NCBI GenBank assembly: GCA_944367045.1
Contig: CALVWI010000001.1
Location: 83,051 to 147,050, forward strand
Direction: 5' to 3'
DNA from: an uncultured Clostridia bacterium
GTDB taxonomy: Bacteria; Bacillota; Clostridia; Christensenellales; Borkfalkiaceae
DNA length: 64,000 nucleotides
Part shown: positions 44,469 to 53,074 of the stretch, piece after piece
How the letters are laid out: every line of letters begins with the position of its first letter
Numbering within the stretch: the first letter of the stretch is position 1
Made by a program: the position numbers and the translations under genes
The notes under the pieces: generated by a model
The model's input: only the letters and a program-made list of their open reading frames with translations
Told to the model about the DNA's origin: nothing
Database searches by the model: none

Positions 44469-45496
44469 AGCAAAGAGAGATCGTTTTGAACGAAGAGCGG
44501 AACGTTCGGCTCGTTCCCTATATCCTGGAGTGCGGCGGCGAGTTTACGCACACCCGAAAACGGCCTGCGGTGCTGGTCGTTCCCGGGGGAGCCTATCTGT
44601 ACTGCTCGGCGCGGGAGGCGGAGCCGGTCGCACTTGCCTACAATGCGGCGGGATACCACGCCTTTGTGCTGTACTATTCCGTCGGGAAGGATGTGGGGGA
44701 CTTTGCGCCCCTTTGTGACTTCGATGCCGCAATGGAGCACATTCTCTGCCATGCGGAGGAGTACGGGGTGGAGTGCGGCAAGATCGCTGCGATCGGGTTT
44801 TCGGCGGGCGGTCATCTGGTGGCGTGCGCTTCCGCAATGGCGGAGCACAGGCCGTTTGCCTCCATTCTCGGCTATCCCGTCACTTCTTCAAAATTGCAGC
44901 GGGTACTCAACTTCCTGCTGCCCGTCGCCGCCGAGGCGGTCTGCCCCGGCATGCCTCCCGTGTTTCTCTTCTCTTCCCGCACGGATATCCTGGTGGATGC
45001 TTCGGATACCGCGGAATTTCTCGAAGCGCTCTGTCTTGCGGGGGTGAGCTATGAGTGCCGCACGTATTCGTTTGCGGAGCACGGCTTTTCGCTCGGAACA
45101 TATGAAATGATCGGCGACGGCGAAGGACAGTGCTGCAGGGTCGGAGATTGGTTTCCCGCTTCCCTGAGCTGGCTCCGCGAGGCGGAGCGGGGGCTGCTGC
45201 GGCGTCCGCTTGTCGGTGCGCAGCGGGACGGCAGGACCCCGTTCCTGTCCATCCGCAATTCGACGTCCTATCTCTTCGGGAACAAGACCGCGCGCGAGCT
45301 GACGGAAGCCGTTCTGGACGGAGTGCCTCTTTCGGACGGGGAGTTTGCCGCTCCGCTTTCACATGTCCTGTGGGGAAGGAAGATCGGGCTTTCCCGTATC
45401 CGAGGGCTTGAGAGAGAGCTGTCGCATATCCGGGATGACCGGTTCCCGCTGGAAGAGATCTTTGACGAGATGGCAAAGTCGGCAAACAGAAGATGA
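44465..45496 (+). CDS. Alpha/beta hydrolase (carbohydrate esterase-like) with C-terminal extension
   Basis: The 343-residue enzyme has an alpha/beta-hydrolase domain of about 235 residues with PGGAYLYCS (oxyanion loop), nucleophile Ser113 in IGFSAGGHL, Asp174 in SSRTDILVD and His206 in FAEHGFS. This is the arrangement of the BD-FAE/acetyl-xylan-esterase-like (AXE1/Lip) group that removes acetyl or feruloyl groups from sugars. The last 100 residues are unusual: after the catalytic domain a segment (RDGRTPFLSIRNSTSYLF...) resembles no common module. It has no signal peptide. The start overlaps the GH78-like stop, so it should act on the same imported glycosides. Confidence 0.83.
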   Translation: MKQREIVLNEERNVRLVPYILECGGEFTHTRKRPAVLVVPGGAYLYCSAREAEPVALAYNAAGYHAFVLYYSVGKDVGDFAPLCDFDAAMEHILCHAEEYGVECGKIAAIGFSAGGHLVACASAMAEHRPFASILGYPVTSSKLQRVLNFLLPVAAEAVCPGMPPVFLFSSRTDILVDASDTAEFLEALCLAGVSYECRTYSFAEHGFSLGTYEMIGDGEGQCCRVGDWFPASLSWLREAERGLLRRPLVGAQRDGRTPFLSIRNSTSYLFGNKTARELTEAVLDGVPLSDGEFAAPLSHVLWGRKIGLSRIRGLERELSHIRDDRFPLEEIFDEMAKSANRR

Positions 45497-45504
45497 GCAG
45501 ACAA

Positions 45505-45533
45505 AAAATGAGCGGTTACGAACCGCTCATTTT
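45505..45533. terminator. Bidirectional terminator overlapping the araC stop codon
   Basis: A perfect 13-bp stem AAAATGAGCGGTT / AACCGCTCATTTT with ACG loop. The plus strand continues TTTGTTTTG and the minus strand TTTTTTGT-like. The AraC regulator's stop (45516-45518) lies across the loop. Confidence 0.8.
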
Positions 45534-46751
45534 GTTTTGTTTTCGAAATTGTGTGGGCGTCATGCCGGTAATGCGCTTGAAGATGTTCTGGAAGTAGCTC
45601 TGCGAGGAGAAGGAGAGCAGTTCGGAGATCTCCGAGAGGGGTTTTTCGGAGAGAACGAGAAATTGTTTTGCCCGCTTGATCTTTTGTGCCTGGATATATG
45701 CGATCACGCTCACACCCATCGATTTTGAAAATTCGGAACAAAAGTACGACTTGCTGGCATGAACGTGGTCGGCGAGTTCCTGAAGGGTGATCCTCCTGTC
45801 GCAGTGCTCGTTGATGTAGGCGACCGCCTGATTGACGATGGGAACGTCCGAAACGTTTTTATATTTTTCATATTCCACCTGCTGACAAAAGTCGACCATC
45901 ATATTGAAGCGCAAGTCGACAAGTTTTTTGATGTCGTGGCAGTTTTCCGTCTTGGTGATGTATGCGTTCCGCATACGGTAGATGTCCTCTTGCGGAATGC
46001 CTGTCTCCAGGACGGCGTTGGATACGATGCCGATAGCGATGATACATTTGTCCTTTGCGGTGCGCAGAGAGGTGTATTCCGAGCCGCTTGTCATGACGTT
46101 CCCCGAGGCTTCCTGCCACATTCGCGTGAGCTGGTCGGTCATGCCGTTTTTGATGAGCGTCAGAAAGCGCCGCTCGTAGTCGTAGTAGTTGCTCTTTTCG
46201 ATCTCGCCGAATACGAGGTCTTCAAAGTGATACATTACCTCTCTGTGGATAGGGACATCGAATTCCGGGGAGGGCTTTACGACTTTCATGGAGTCCGGCG
46301 TGACGATCTTTCCCTGGGTCACCGCAATGAGGCTTGAGAGGATATATCCCACTCTTCCGATCTGCATGATGGGAATGGCGTTGAGATAGTTCTCGATCGA
46401 CTGATAGACGGCATCGCTGATGGGCACGTCCTTGATCTTCAGCGTACTGCCGAGGAAACTGTCGCGGTTGATCTCCACCGAGGGGATGGGACCGAGGAGC
46501 ACGGAGAGCGTGCTGTTCTTATTCCTGACATATCCGTATGAGAGCAGGTTGACCGATTGGAAGAGAACAAAATCTTCCTCCGTTGCGGAGGCGCGCATTC
46601 TGAGGTCCTTGCCCAGCAGGTCTTCAAACGCAGCGGGAAGGGGGACCAACTCTTCCTTTAAGATGAGCAGGTCGTTTTTGTAGACCCGGACGGGAATGCC
46701 GTAGATCTGGTGCAGGCATTGACAGTAATGGAGAAAGATTTCTTTTTTCAT
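45516..46751 (-). CDS. AraC family transcriptional regulator of the glycan locus
   Basis: The 411-residue protein ends in an AraC DNA-binding domain of about 100 residues: first helix-turn-helix ITLQELADHVHASKSYFCSEF, quoted in part as LQELADHVHASKSYF, and second PLSEISELLSFSSQSYFQNI with the family's F-K-R-I-x-G-M-T-P-x-Q-F-R ending. The N-terminal 290 residues are not a cupin and show no membrane helices; they contain a PocR-like or GAF-like sensor pattern I cannot name with confidence. It lies between the two glycan operons, divergent from the transporter, and probably activates both through TTACAATAC-type sites. The consensus promoter ends 7 bases before the ATG. Confidence 0.88.
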   Translation of the reverse strand: MKKEIFLHYCQCLHQIYGIPVRVYKNDLLILKEELVPLPAAFEDLLGKDLRMRASATEEDFVLFQSVNLLSYGYVRNKNSTLSVLLGPIPSVEINRDSFLGSTLKIKDVPISDAVYQSIENYLNAIPIMQIGRVGYILSSLIAVTQGKIVTPDSMKVVKPSPEFDVPIHREVMYHFEDLVFGEIEKSNYYDYERRFLTLIKNGMTDQLTRMWQEASGNVMTSGSEYTSLRTAKDKCIIAIGIVSNAVLETGIPQEDIYRMRNAYITKTENCHDIKKLVDLRFNMMVDFCQQVEYEKYKNVSDVPIVNQAVAYINEHCDRRITLQELADHVHASKSYFCSEFSKSMGVSVIAYIQAQKIKRAKQFLVLSEKPLSEISELLSFSSQSYFQNIFKRITGMTPTQFRKQNKMSGS

Positions 46752-46758
46752 GCTTTTT

Positions 46759-46787
46759 ATTATATGGCCATCTTTCCGTTCTGTCAA
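46759..46787 (-). promoter_or_regulatory. Consensus promoter of the AraC gene, leaderless
   Basis: Minus-strand TTGACA (46782-46787), 17 bases, TATAAT (46759-46764), then seven bases to the ATG at 46751. No Shine-Dalgarno sequence fits between. Confidence 0.72.
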
Positions 46788-46799
46788 GGAAAAGTCTGA

Positions 46800-46853
46800 T
46801 TTTACAATCGGCGGTAAAATCTTACAATACAAAAGGGGTGCCGCCGTTATAAT
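46800..46853 (+). promoter_or_regulatory. Promoter of the ABC transporter operon with bipartite AraC-type site
   Basis: TTTTACAATCG (46800-46810), 11 bases, TTACAATAC (46822-46830), 17 bases, TATAATG (46848-46854). Every spacing equals that of the GH1 promoter. A -35 consensus is lacking. Confidence 0.68.
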
Positions 46854-46881
46854 GAAGGCATATATGAGAAGGGAGGTAACT

Positions 46882-47883
46882 ATGGAAGATGTAAAGATCC
46901 TTGAGGATGAGGCGGCGGACGTCAGGCAAAAGAGACGTTCCAAAAAGGCCGATCCCAATCATGTGTCATGGAAGAAGGACTTCAAAAAGAGCTGGGTGAT
47001 CTATCTGATCTTTTTGGTCCCTCTTGTATGGCTCGTGTTGTTTCACTACATCCCTCTGTTCGGCATCATCATTGCCTGGAAAGATTATGACCCCTGGAAG
47101 GGCTTTTTCGGGAGTGAATGGAACGGTTGGGAAAACTGGGAGATGCTGTTCACGGGCGGCGGCGCGGATACGGGCGGGTTTCTGCTTGCGCTGCGCAACA
47201 CCTGTGTCATCGGATTGTTGAATCTGACGCTTGCGTTCCTGCCCGCCGTCATCTTTGCGCTCTTGGTCTCGCAGGTGCGCTTTCACAGGTTCCGCAGGAT
47301 CTGCCAGATGCTCTCCTATTTGCCCAACTTCGTTTCGGCGGTCGTCATCGTTCAGCTGATGCAGAACTTGCTCGGCAGGAACGGCCCCATCACGATGCTG
47401 CTCGTCAATGCCTTCGGGGCGCCCAATGTCGACTGGACGAATTACAATTCCGGTTGGTTCTGGATCTTCCATATGCTGTTCGGCATCTGGCAGGGGTTCG
47501 GGTTCGGCTCCATCGCATATGTTGCGGCCATCCACAATATCGACGACTCGCTCTACGAAGCGGCCGCACTTGACGGCGCAGACCGCTGGCAGATGATGTG
47601 GAAGATCACGATGCCTCAGATCCTGCCCATGATCCTGATGTATTGGATGCTGTCCATCGGCCTTGTGTTCAAGACGGGGTTCGACAAGACGCCGCTTCTT
47701 TACAACCCGACGACAAATGCGGACGTCGTGGATACGCTCTTTTCCTTCACGATGAGGCATACCCAGTCGAACGATCTCGGGATCTCAACGGCGTCGAGCT
47801 TGTTCCAGTCGGTCATCGGCACCACGCTCATGCTGTTTGCGAACTGGTTGAGCCGGAAGATGAGCGGCTTCTCGATCATCTGA
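46882..47883 (+). CDS. Carbohydrate ABC transporter permease, LplB type
   Basis: The 333-residue membrane protein has a charged cytoplasmic N-terminus of 45 residues and six transmembrane helices. The binding-protein-dependent permease EAA loop is EAAALDGADRWQMMWKITMP, in the form typical of LplB/YteP permeases for complex oligosaccharides. The opening LVPLVWLVLFHYIPLFGIIIAWKDY block, seen here as FHYIPLFGIIIAWKDY, is also characteristic. It pairs with the next gene. The ATG follows GGGAGG. No ATPase gene lies in the operon, so a shared MsmK-type ATPase encoded elsewhere is expected. Confidence 0.92.
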   Translation: MEDVKILEDEAADVRQKRRSKKADPNHVSWKKDFKKSWVIYLIFLVPLVWLVLFHYIPLFGIIIAWKDYDPWKGFFGSEWNGWENWEMLFTGGGADTGGFLLALRNTCVIGLLNLTLAFLPAVIFALLVSQVRFHRFRRICQMLSYLPNFVSAVVIVQLMQNLLGRNGPITMLLVNAFGAPNVDWTNYNSGWFWIFHMLFGIWQGFGFGSIAYVAAIHNIDDSLYEAAALDGADRWQMMWKITMPQILPMILMYWMLSIGLVFKTGFDKTPLLYNPTTNADVVDTLFSFTMRHTQSNDLGISTASSLFQSVIGTTLMLFANWLSRKMSGFSII

Positions 47884-47896
47884 TAAGGAGGGGAGA

Positions 47897-48832
47897 ATGA
47901 AAGATCTTGTCAAATCAAACGGCCGGAAGCAGGGGAAACGACGGATCAAGGGGGGAATGGTCACAAAGCCCACGGCGGGCGGCGTGATCGCAGATATCGT
48001 CATTACGGCCATCGTTGCGCTCGCGGCATTCATCTGCATCATTCCCATGTGGCACGTCCTTATGTCGTCCATTTCCGACGGCTATGATATCTACAACTAT
48101 TCGGGGATCGCGCTCGTTCCTCGCGGAGAGGTGACCTTTGGCGCATACAAGGAGCTGTTCGCCTTTCAGGATGGTTTGCTTTGGATCGGCCTCATGAATA
48201 CGTTCATCTATACGTTCGGAACGGTCGGCATCGGCGTATGCATCAATGTGTGCGCGGGGTATGCGCTCTCCCGAAAGACCAAACTCGGTCCCGTGATGGC
48301 CCTTCTGTGCGTCTTTTCGGTCATGTTCTCGGGCGGTATGGCGCCCCTCTACTGGGTGGTGGACAGCTTGCATCTGACGAATACCTACTTCTCGGTCATT
48401 CTGACGGAGTGTACGATGGGTATGAGCATGGTCCTCGCGGGAATGGCGTTCAAGAGCGTGCCGGAGGACACTGTGGAAGCGGCGAGGATCGACGGCGCCG
48501 GCCATATCAGGGTCATGTTCCAGATCATGCTTCCGCAGTGCATCAACATCTTTATGGTGACCATTCTCATGACGTTCATCAATTCGTGGAACTCATATGT
48601 AGGCGTGCAGCTCTATAACGGATTTGACTCCAATTTATATTCTCTGCAGCTCGTCATCGATCAGTTTAAGCAGGTCATCGACAGTCTGATGAGCGGAGGG
48701 ACGCCGCCCTATGAGATGTATCCCGTTCAGTTTGCGGGTATCATATTTACAACGCTTCCCATCATGATCGCAATGCCGTTCTTCCAGAAGCAGCTGGAGA
48801 GAGGCGTCATCACGGGGGCTGTCAAAGGATAA
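47897..48832 (+). CDS. Carbohydrate ABC transporter permease, YtcP type
   Basis: The 311-residue partner permease has six helices and the EAA loop EAARIDGAGHIRVMFQIMLP. The SSISDGYDIYNYSGIALVPRG region after helix 1, and MAPLYWVVDSLHLTNTY between helices, are typical of YtcP/YteO-like permeases that work with LplB types. It lies 13 bases downstream with its own GGAGG site, and the solute-binding protein follows after 20 bases. Confidence 0.93.
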   Translation: MKDLVKSNGRKQGKRRIKGGMVTKPTAGGVIADIVITAIVALAAFICIIPMWHVLMSSISDGYDIYNYSGIALVPRGEVTFGAYKELFAFQDGLLWIGLMNTFIYTFGTVGIGVCINVCAGYALSRKTKLGPVMALLCVFSVMFSGGMAPLYWVVDSLHLTNTYFSVILTECTMGMSMVLAGMAFKSVPEDTVEAARIDGAGHIRVMFQIMLPQCINIFMVTILMTFINSWNSYVGVQLYNGFDSNLYSLQLVIDQFKQVIDSLMSGGTPPYEMYPVQFAGIIFTTLPIMIAMPFFQKQLERGVITGAVKG

Positions 48833-48852
48833 AAAACCGGGGAGGAAAATAT

Positions 48853-50859
48853 ATGAAGAAAAAGTTAGTGGCGGTTGTTTTGGCGGGGACGATGCTCGCG
48901 GGCTGCATGACCGGGTTTGCCGGGTGCAAAGGGAGCGGCGATCCCAACACATTCACATGGTTCGCGGTCACGGGGGAGCCTCTCTTTTACAGGGACTACA
49001 ATGAAAATCCGGTCGTCGAATATGTGACAAAGTATAAGACGTTCAACGGGGAGAACGGAGAGGAGAGCATCTCCTTCGAGTTCAATATCCCCGCTTCCGA
49101 CGAGGCTGCCCGCGAAAGTTTCTCCAACAAGATCAACAGCAGGAACTTTGAGGACGTCATGGATCCGACGATGTATGACGGTTCGCTTGCCGACCTCTAT
49201 GAGAATGACGTCATTCTCGATCTGACGCAGTACGTCACCGATCCCGAGGTCATGCCAAACCTTTCCAAATTCATTTCGGAAAATCCCGATCTGGTGCCCT
49301 ATATGCAGACGCCGCTTTCGGACGGCACACGTGCATTTTTGAAGATCCCGAGCGTTGCCGACGGCCTTGACGATACCATGCAGGCGTTCGGATACAACTA
49401 CCGCCGCGACTGGCTCATCAAGTACGGGACGCAGCCCGAGACCTTCTTCGACCCCATGACAGACGACGCGCCTCGCAGCAATCCCAAGGCGGGCGAAAAG
49501 TTCACGGGGGCATTCACGGAGAGAGCAGACGGCACGCGCCTTCCCGATTCCGAGATCGAATACACCAACGATACCGCGCTTCCCGAGGGAATGAACGGCG
49601 ACAGCTGGGAGGACGACCTCCTGTTCCCGAGCGGAAACAAGCACCCCGTCTATATCAGCGATTGGCAGTGGATGTTTGAGATCTACGAGCGGGCGCTCGA
49701 GGCGGAAAACATCAACGATGACGCCTATGTGATGAGCCTCTTTTATCCCGGCTATATCGCAAACGGCGACTTTGTGAGCGGATTTGGCGGCGGCGGCCCC
49801 CTTCTGTATAAGGACAAGGAGGATCACATCGCGCTCGGAACGACCGGACAGGGATTCCGTGCCTATCTCGAGTGCATGAACGATTGGTACGAGAGAGGCT
49901 GGATCGATCAGTACTTCAACTCCAAGACGGAGCCGTTCTATCAGACAGACAACGAGCGCGTTGCGGCAGGGAAGGTCCCCGTCTGGATGGGGAACGCTTC
50001 GAGGCTGGGCACAAGGCTCGTCAACGACGACAGCGGATATGAAAAGACGCAGGGAGCCATCGTATTCGGCGCGGCGACGCCCATCAACGATATTCCCGCC
50101 TATGACGGCGATCCTCAGACGAGCGATTATTCCAAGCAGGTGACGGCGGAAGAGGCGAGAGAGGCGATGAACGGCGGCGAAGGCAGTGCCTATATGATGC
50201 AGACTCCTTACTGCATTTTCCAGAACGAACGCATGGGCGGCGGCGTCGTTATCTCCAAGAGCGCCGAACAGAAGAATCTGAAACTGCTTCTGAGCTTCTT
50301 CGATTACTTCTACAGCGAGGAGGGCGCGCTGCTTCTCACCATTGGTTTGAATAAAGAGCAGTATGAACTTACGCAGAACAAGACGTATGCGGAGAACGGT
50401 CTGGTGAATGGCGCCTATACCGTGATCGAGGAGAACGGCGAGACAAAATATCTCGTGGACCAAGCCATCGTGACCTCCACGCGCAACCTTGAAAGCGCTG
50501 CCAAAGCAAGGGTGATCCCGGGTCTCACTTACGTCACGAAGCGGACCTACGGTTATGCGGACAGCTATATCGAGAGCCGCCATCAGTGGACGAAGTACGA
50601 GGCGACGGGATTCCTCGGCGCCATGATCAACGGGCAGCTCTCGCCCGAGGCGTCCGAGCTGGGCGGCGACGTCTACACTCCGTTGGAACAGAACTATCTG
50701 TATAAGAATGTCTATAAATTCGTCAAGGGCGAAACGCCTCTCGACGATGCGAGTTGGGCGACCTTCTGTGCGGGGGTCATGAACTTCAAGAACAAGGGCA
50801 AGACGGTGAACGATCTTCTTCAGTCGTATGAGACCCTGTTCGACGAACTCTACCGTTAA
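48853..50859 (+). CDS. Extracellular solute-binding lipoprotein of the oligosaccharide transporter
   Basis: The 668-residue protein has a signal peptide with a lipobox (MLAGC, Cys18; a second candidate Cys25) and should be anchored outside the membrane. It belongs to the LipO/YtcQ type of family 1 solute-binding proteins, with FNIPASDEAARESFSNKI-like N-lobe strands and an SDWQWMFEIYERAL segment. These proteins bind oligosaccharides such as unsaturated rhamnogalacturonides. At 668 residues it is about 100 longer than usual, with inserts such as the 49450-49610 region. It sits after its two permeases. Confidence 0.9.
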   Translation: MKKKLVAVVLAGTMLAGCMTGFAGCKGSGDPNTFTWFAVTGEPLFYRDYNENPVVEYVTKYKTFNGENGEESISFEFNIPASDEAARESFSNKINSRNFEDVMDPTMYDGSLADLYENDVILDLTQYVTDPEVMPNLSKFISENPDLVPYMQTPLSDGTRAFLKIPSVADGLDDTMQAFGYNYRRDWLIKYGTQPETFFDPMTDDAPRSNPKAGEKFTGAFTERADGTRLPDSEIEYTNDTALPEGMNGDSWEDDLLFPSGNKHPVYISDWQWMFEIYERALEAENINDDAYVMSLFYPGYIANGDFVSGFGGGGPLLYKDKEDHIALGTTGQGFRAYLECMNDWYERGWIDQYFNSKTEPFYQTDNERVAAGKVPVWMGNASRLGTRLVNDDSGYEKTQGAIVFGAATPINDIPAYDGDPQTSDYSKQVTAEEAREAMNGGEGSAYMMQTPYCIFQNERMGGGVVISKSAEQKNLKLLLSFFDYFYSEEGALLLTIGLNKEQYELTQNKTYAENGLVNGAYTVIEENGETKYLVDQAIVTSTRNLESAAKARVIPGLTYVTKRTYGYADSYIESRHQWTKYEATGFLGAMINGQLSPEASELGGDVYTPLEQNYLYKNVYKFVKGETPLDDASWATFCAGVMNFKNKGKTVNDLLQSYETLFDELYR

Positions 50860-50881
50860 ACCCATTCATGCGAGGGAAAAT

Positions 50882-52987
50882 ATGATGAAAAACTTGAAAA
50901 AGAACATGATGGCCGCAGTGCTTGCCTGCTGCTTTATCGTGCCCGCCGCGCTTGCGGGCTGCACCGAAAAACCCTGTACGGAGCACGTTGATGCGGATAA
51001 CGACAATATCTGCGATGTCTGCGGGGCAGCGCTCGGCGAGACGCCCTCCGAAGTCAAGGATACCGACGGGCGTTGGATCTGGGAGGACGACGGTTTCTCC
51101 GTCATCCTCAAACTCAAAGAGGACAACACGTTCTATATGAGCATCTTCTTTGCGGAGAGCGCGACGGCGGGGACTTGGGAACTGAGAGACGAGCCGAGAG
51201 ATTACTATAAGATCGCATCGGGCGCAGTGCCCGCAGAGGGCGACGATCAGACCAAGTACACGGCGGACAAGACGCTTGTCCTCACAGCATACGACGGGTC
51301 CGTTTACTGCGGCGCATATGCGGATGGCACTATCTGGAACCTCAATGTCGGCATGGGTACGCGCTCGCTGAGTCACGAAGCCGACTATGACTGGAAGGAA
51401 GAGGAGGAGGTGAGCGTCGAGGTCGTCAAGGTCAGCCTTCCCAAGGATGCCAATGCCAACCTCGTCCTCTACCACACCAAGACCTTCTCCGATCAGCTCG
51501 ACGGTTATACCGAGGGCACGTGGGAGACAACTTCCGAGGGCTATGCCCTCAAAGATGACGAGGGGAACGACCATGCTGTCATCACGAGGGTGGAGAACGG
51601 GATGTGTACCTACACGCCCGCGGGCGGCGCTGCGATCGAACTCTACGAGACGGCATGGACGCCCCTCTATGAACTCAAGGACGGTGCCGCGACGGGGGAG
51701 GATTCCTACACGCTTAAACTGTGGGAGGACGGCTCGGCCGATCTTGAAAAGGTAGACGGCAGGACGTATCTGCGAACGACAGAGGCCTCCGGGACCTGGT
51801 CGGACGAAAACGGAGTGCTCACGCCTGTCCTCGGCGATCATGATGTTACCGTCGAAAATAAGGACGGCGTCCTCACCGTGACCATCGAACTTTCCGATGT
51901 CACCGTCATAACGAGCATCCGTCTTGCCGACGTGTATGCCGCGGAAGTCGAGGGTCAGCCTTCCTACATCACTGTTGTCGAGAATTCCACGCAGCTTTCC
52001 GCAAGCAACGACGGCACCTATTCGCTTACGGGGGAAGTCTCCGCGATGGGCGCAGGCGGGAAAGTGACCTATGCTTCGGGAACGTTTGACGCGCAGACCA
52101 TGCAGTTTACCTACAAGACGTATTCCAAGTCGGAGAGCGGCGAGGAGACGGAGGGCGAGGCTGTCGCAAGTCCCGTTCTTGTCGGCAGCGAGCTCAAACT
52201 CATCTTCGAACACGTCAAGATGGATGCTTCCGCGATCGTTCCAGGACAGATGTTCGACGTCGGGAAGGTCACGGTCTCGCTCGGGGCGGCATCGGCCTGG
52301 GACGCACTTGCAGATTATACCGCCGAGGACATCACCGAAACTTATACAAGTTCCTCCTTTATCACGGTGGACAGTGCAGATCTCTTCATGAAGGACGGTG
52401 CATTTGCCGTGACCTTCCATGTCACCATTCCCGCGATGGGGGCAACCATCGACTATCCCGCATGGCTCGGGACCTACTCGGAAGAGAACGGCGTCGTCAC
52501 GTTTACCGTTCCCGCTGCCGAGGAGGGAGGTGAGGACACGACATTCACGAGTCGGGACGGCGTCGTCTCCTTCATCGGATTCACGGTGCCTAATCTCGGC
52601 GCGACGGTGGATATGCAGTTTGCCATTGCCAATAAGACGACGACTTATGCCGATATCAACGGAGATGTGCCTCGTCAGACGGCAGGCCAAAGCAATGCGA
52701 CCGTCGACAGAGCTTACCTTGCCATGAAAGAGGGGACGTTCACCATCACGATCGATGCGACTGCCGTGGCATACGGCGGAATGGAAGTTGCCGGGGTCGA
52801 ACTCTTTGAGGGGGAATGTGTTCTCAACCAGGATGGCTCCTATACGTTTATCGTCGGGGAACAGAAATATGTCGTCAAGGGGGCGGACGGGTACTATACG
52901 TTTACCTTCGGAACGGCAGAGGAAGGCTATCAGCTTATGGGTGCCTTTAACGTGGGTGTGCTCACATTTGTGTTTGACATCGCTTGA
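50882..52987 (+). CDS. Large lipoprotein with repeated lipocalin-like beta domains, unknown ligand
   Basis: The 701-residue protein has a signal peptide and lipobox (ALAGC, Cys about 24), then a short HVDADNDNICDVCGA motif, a two-Cys calcium- or metal-like loop frequent in clostridial surface proteins. The rest is built of repeated beta units with phrases such as GTWELRDE, GTWETTSEG and GTWSDENG, then Y-S-L-T-G-E and YTFTFG near the end; these recur at about 90-110 residue spacing. That resembles chains of lipocalin-like domains. It is the fourth gene of the transporter operon, so it may hold or sense the glycan at the surface. No catalytic motif was found. Confidence 0.78.
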   Translation: MMKNLKKNMMAAVLACCFIVPAALAGCTEKPCTEHVDADNDNICDVCGAALGETPSEVKDTDGRWIWEDDGFSVILKLKEDNTFYMSIFFAESATAGTWELRDEPRDYYKIASGAVPAEGDDQTKYTADKTLVLTAYDGSVYCGAYADGTIWNLNVGMGTRSLSHEADYDWKEEEEVSVEVVKVSLPKDANANLVLYHTKTFSDQLDGYTEGTWETTSEGYALKDDEGNDHAVITRVENGMCTYTPAGGAAIELYETAWTPLYELKDGAATGEDSYTLKLWEDGSADLEKVDGRTYLRTTEASGTWSDENGVLTPVLGDHDVTVENKDGVLTVTIELSDVTVITSIRLADVYAAEVEGQPSYITVVENSTQLSASNDGTYSLTGEVSAMGAGGKVTYASGTFDAQTMQFTYKTYSKSESGEETEGEAVASPVLVGSELKLIFEHVKMDASAIVPGQMFDVGKVTVSLGAASAWDALADYTAEDITETYTSSSFITVDSADLFMKDGAFAVTFHVTIPAMGATIDYPAWLGTYSEENGVVTFTVPAAEEGGEDTTFTSRDGVVSFIGFTVPNLGATVDMQFAIANKTTTYADINGDVPRQTAGQSNATVDRAYLAMKEGTFTITIDATAVAYGGMEVAGVELFEGECVLNQDGSYTFIVGEQKYVVKGADGYYTFTFGTAEEGYQLMGAFNVGVLTFVFDIA

Positions 52988-53026
52988 CGCGATCGTAACC
53001 CCCTATCAGTTGCGGTCAGCAACGAA

Positions 53027-53060
53027 AGAGCCGCAGGAAGATCCTTGCGGCTCTCTTATT
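53027..53060 (+). terminator. Hairpin after the lipoprotein gene
   Basis: Stem AGAGCCGCAGGA / TCCTTGCGGCTCT with one bulge and AGA loop, then CTTATT. It may partly terminate transcription and lower expression of the enzymes downstream. Confidence 0.65.
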
Positions 53061-53074
53061 ATGAGGAGATTTCT

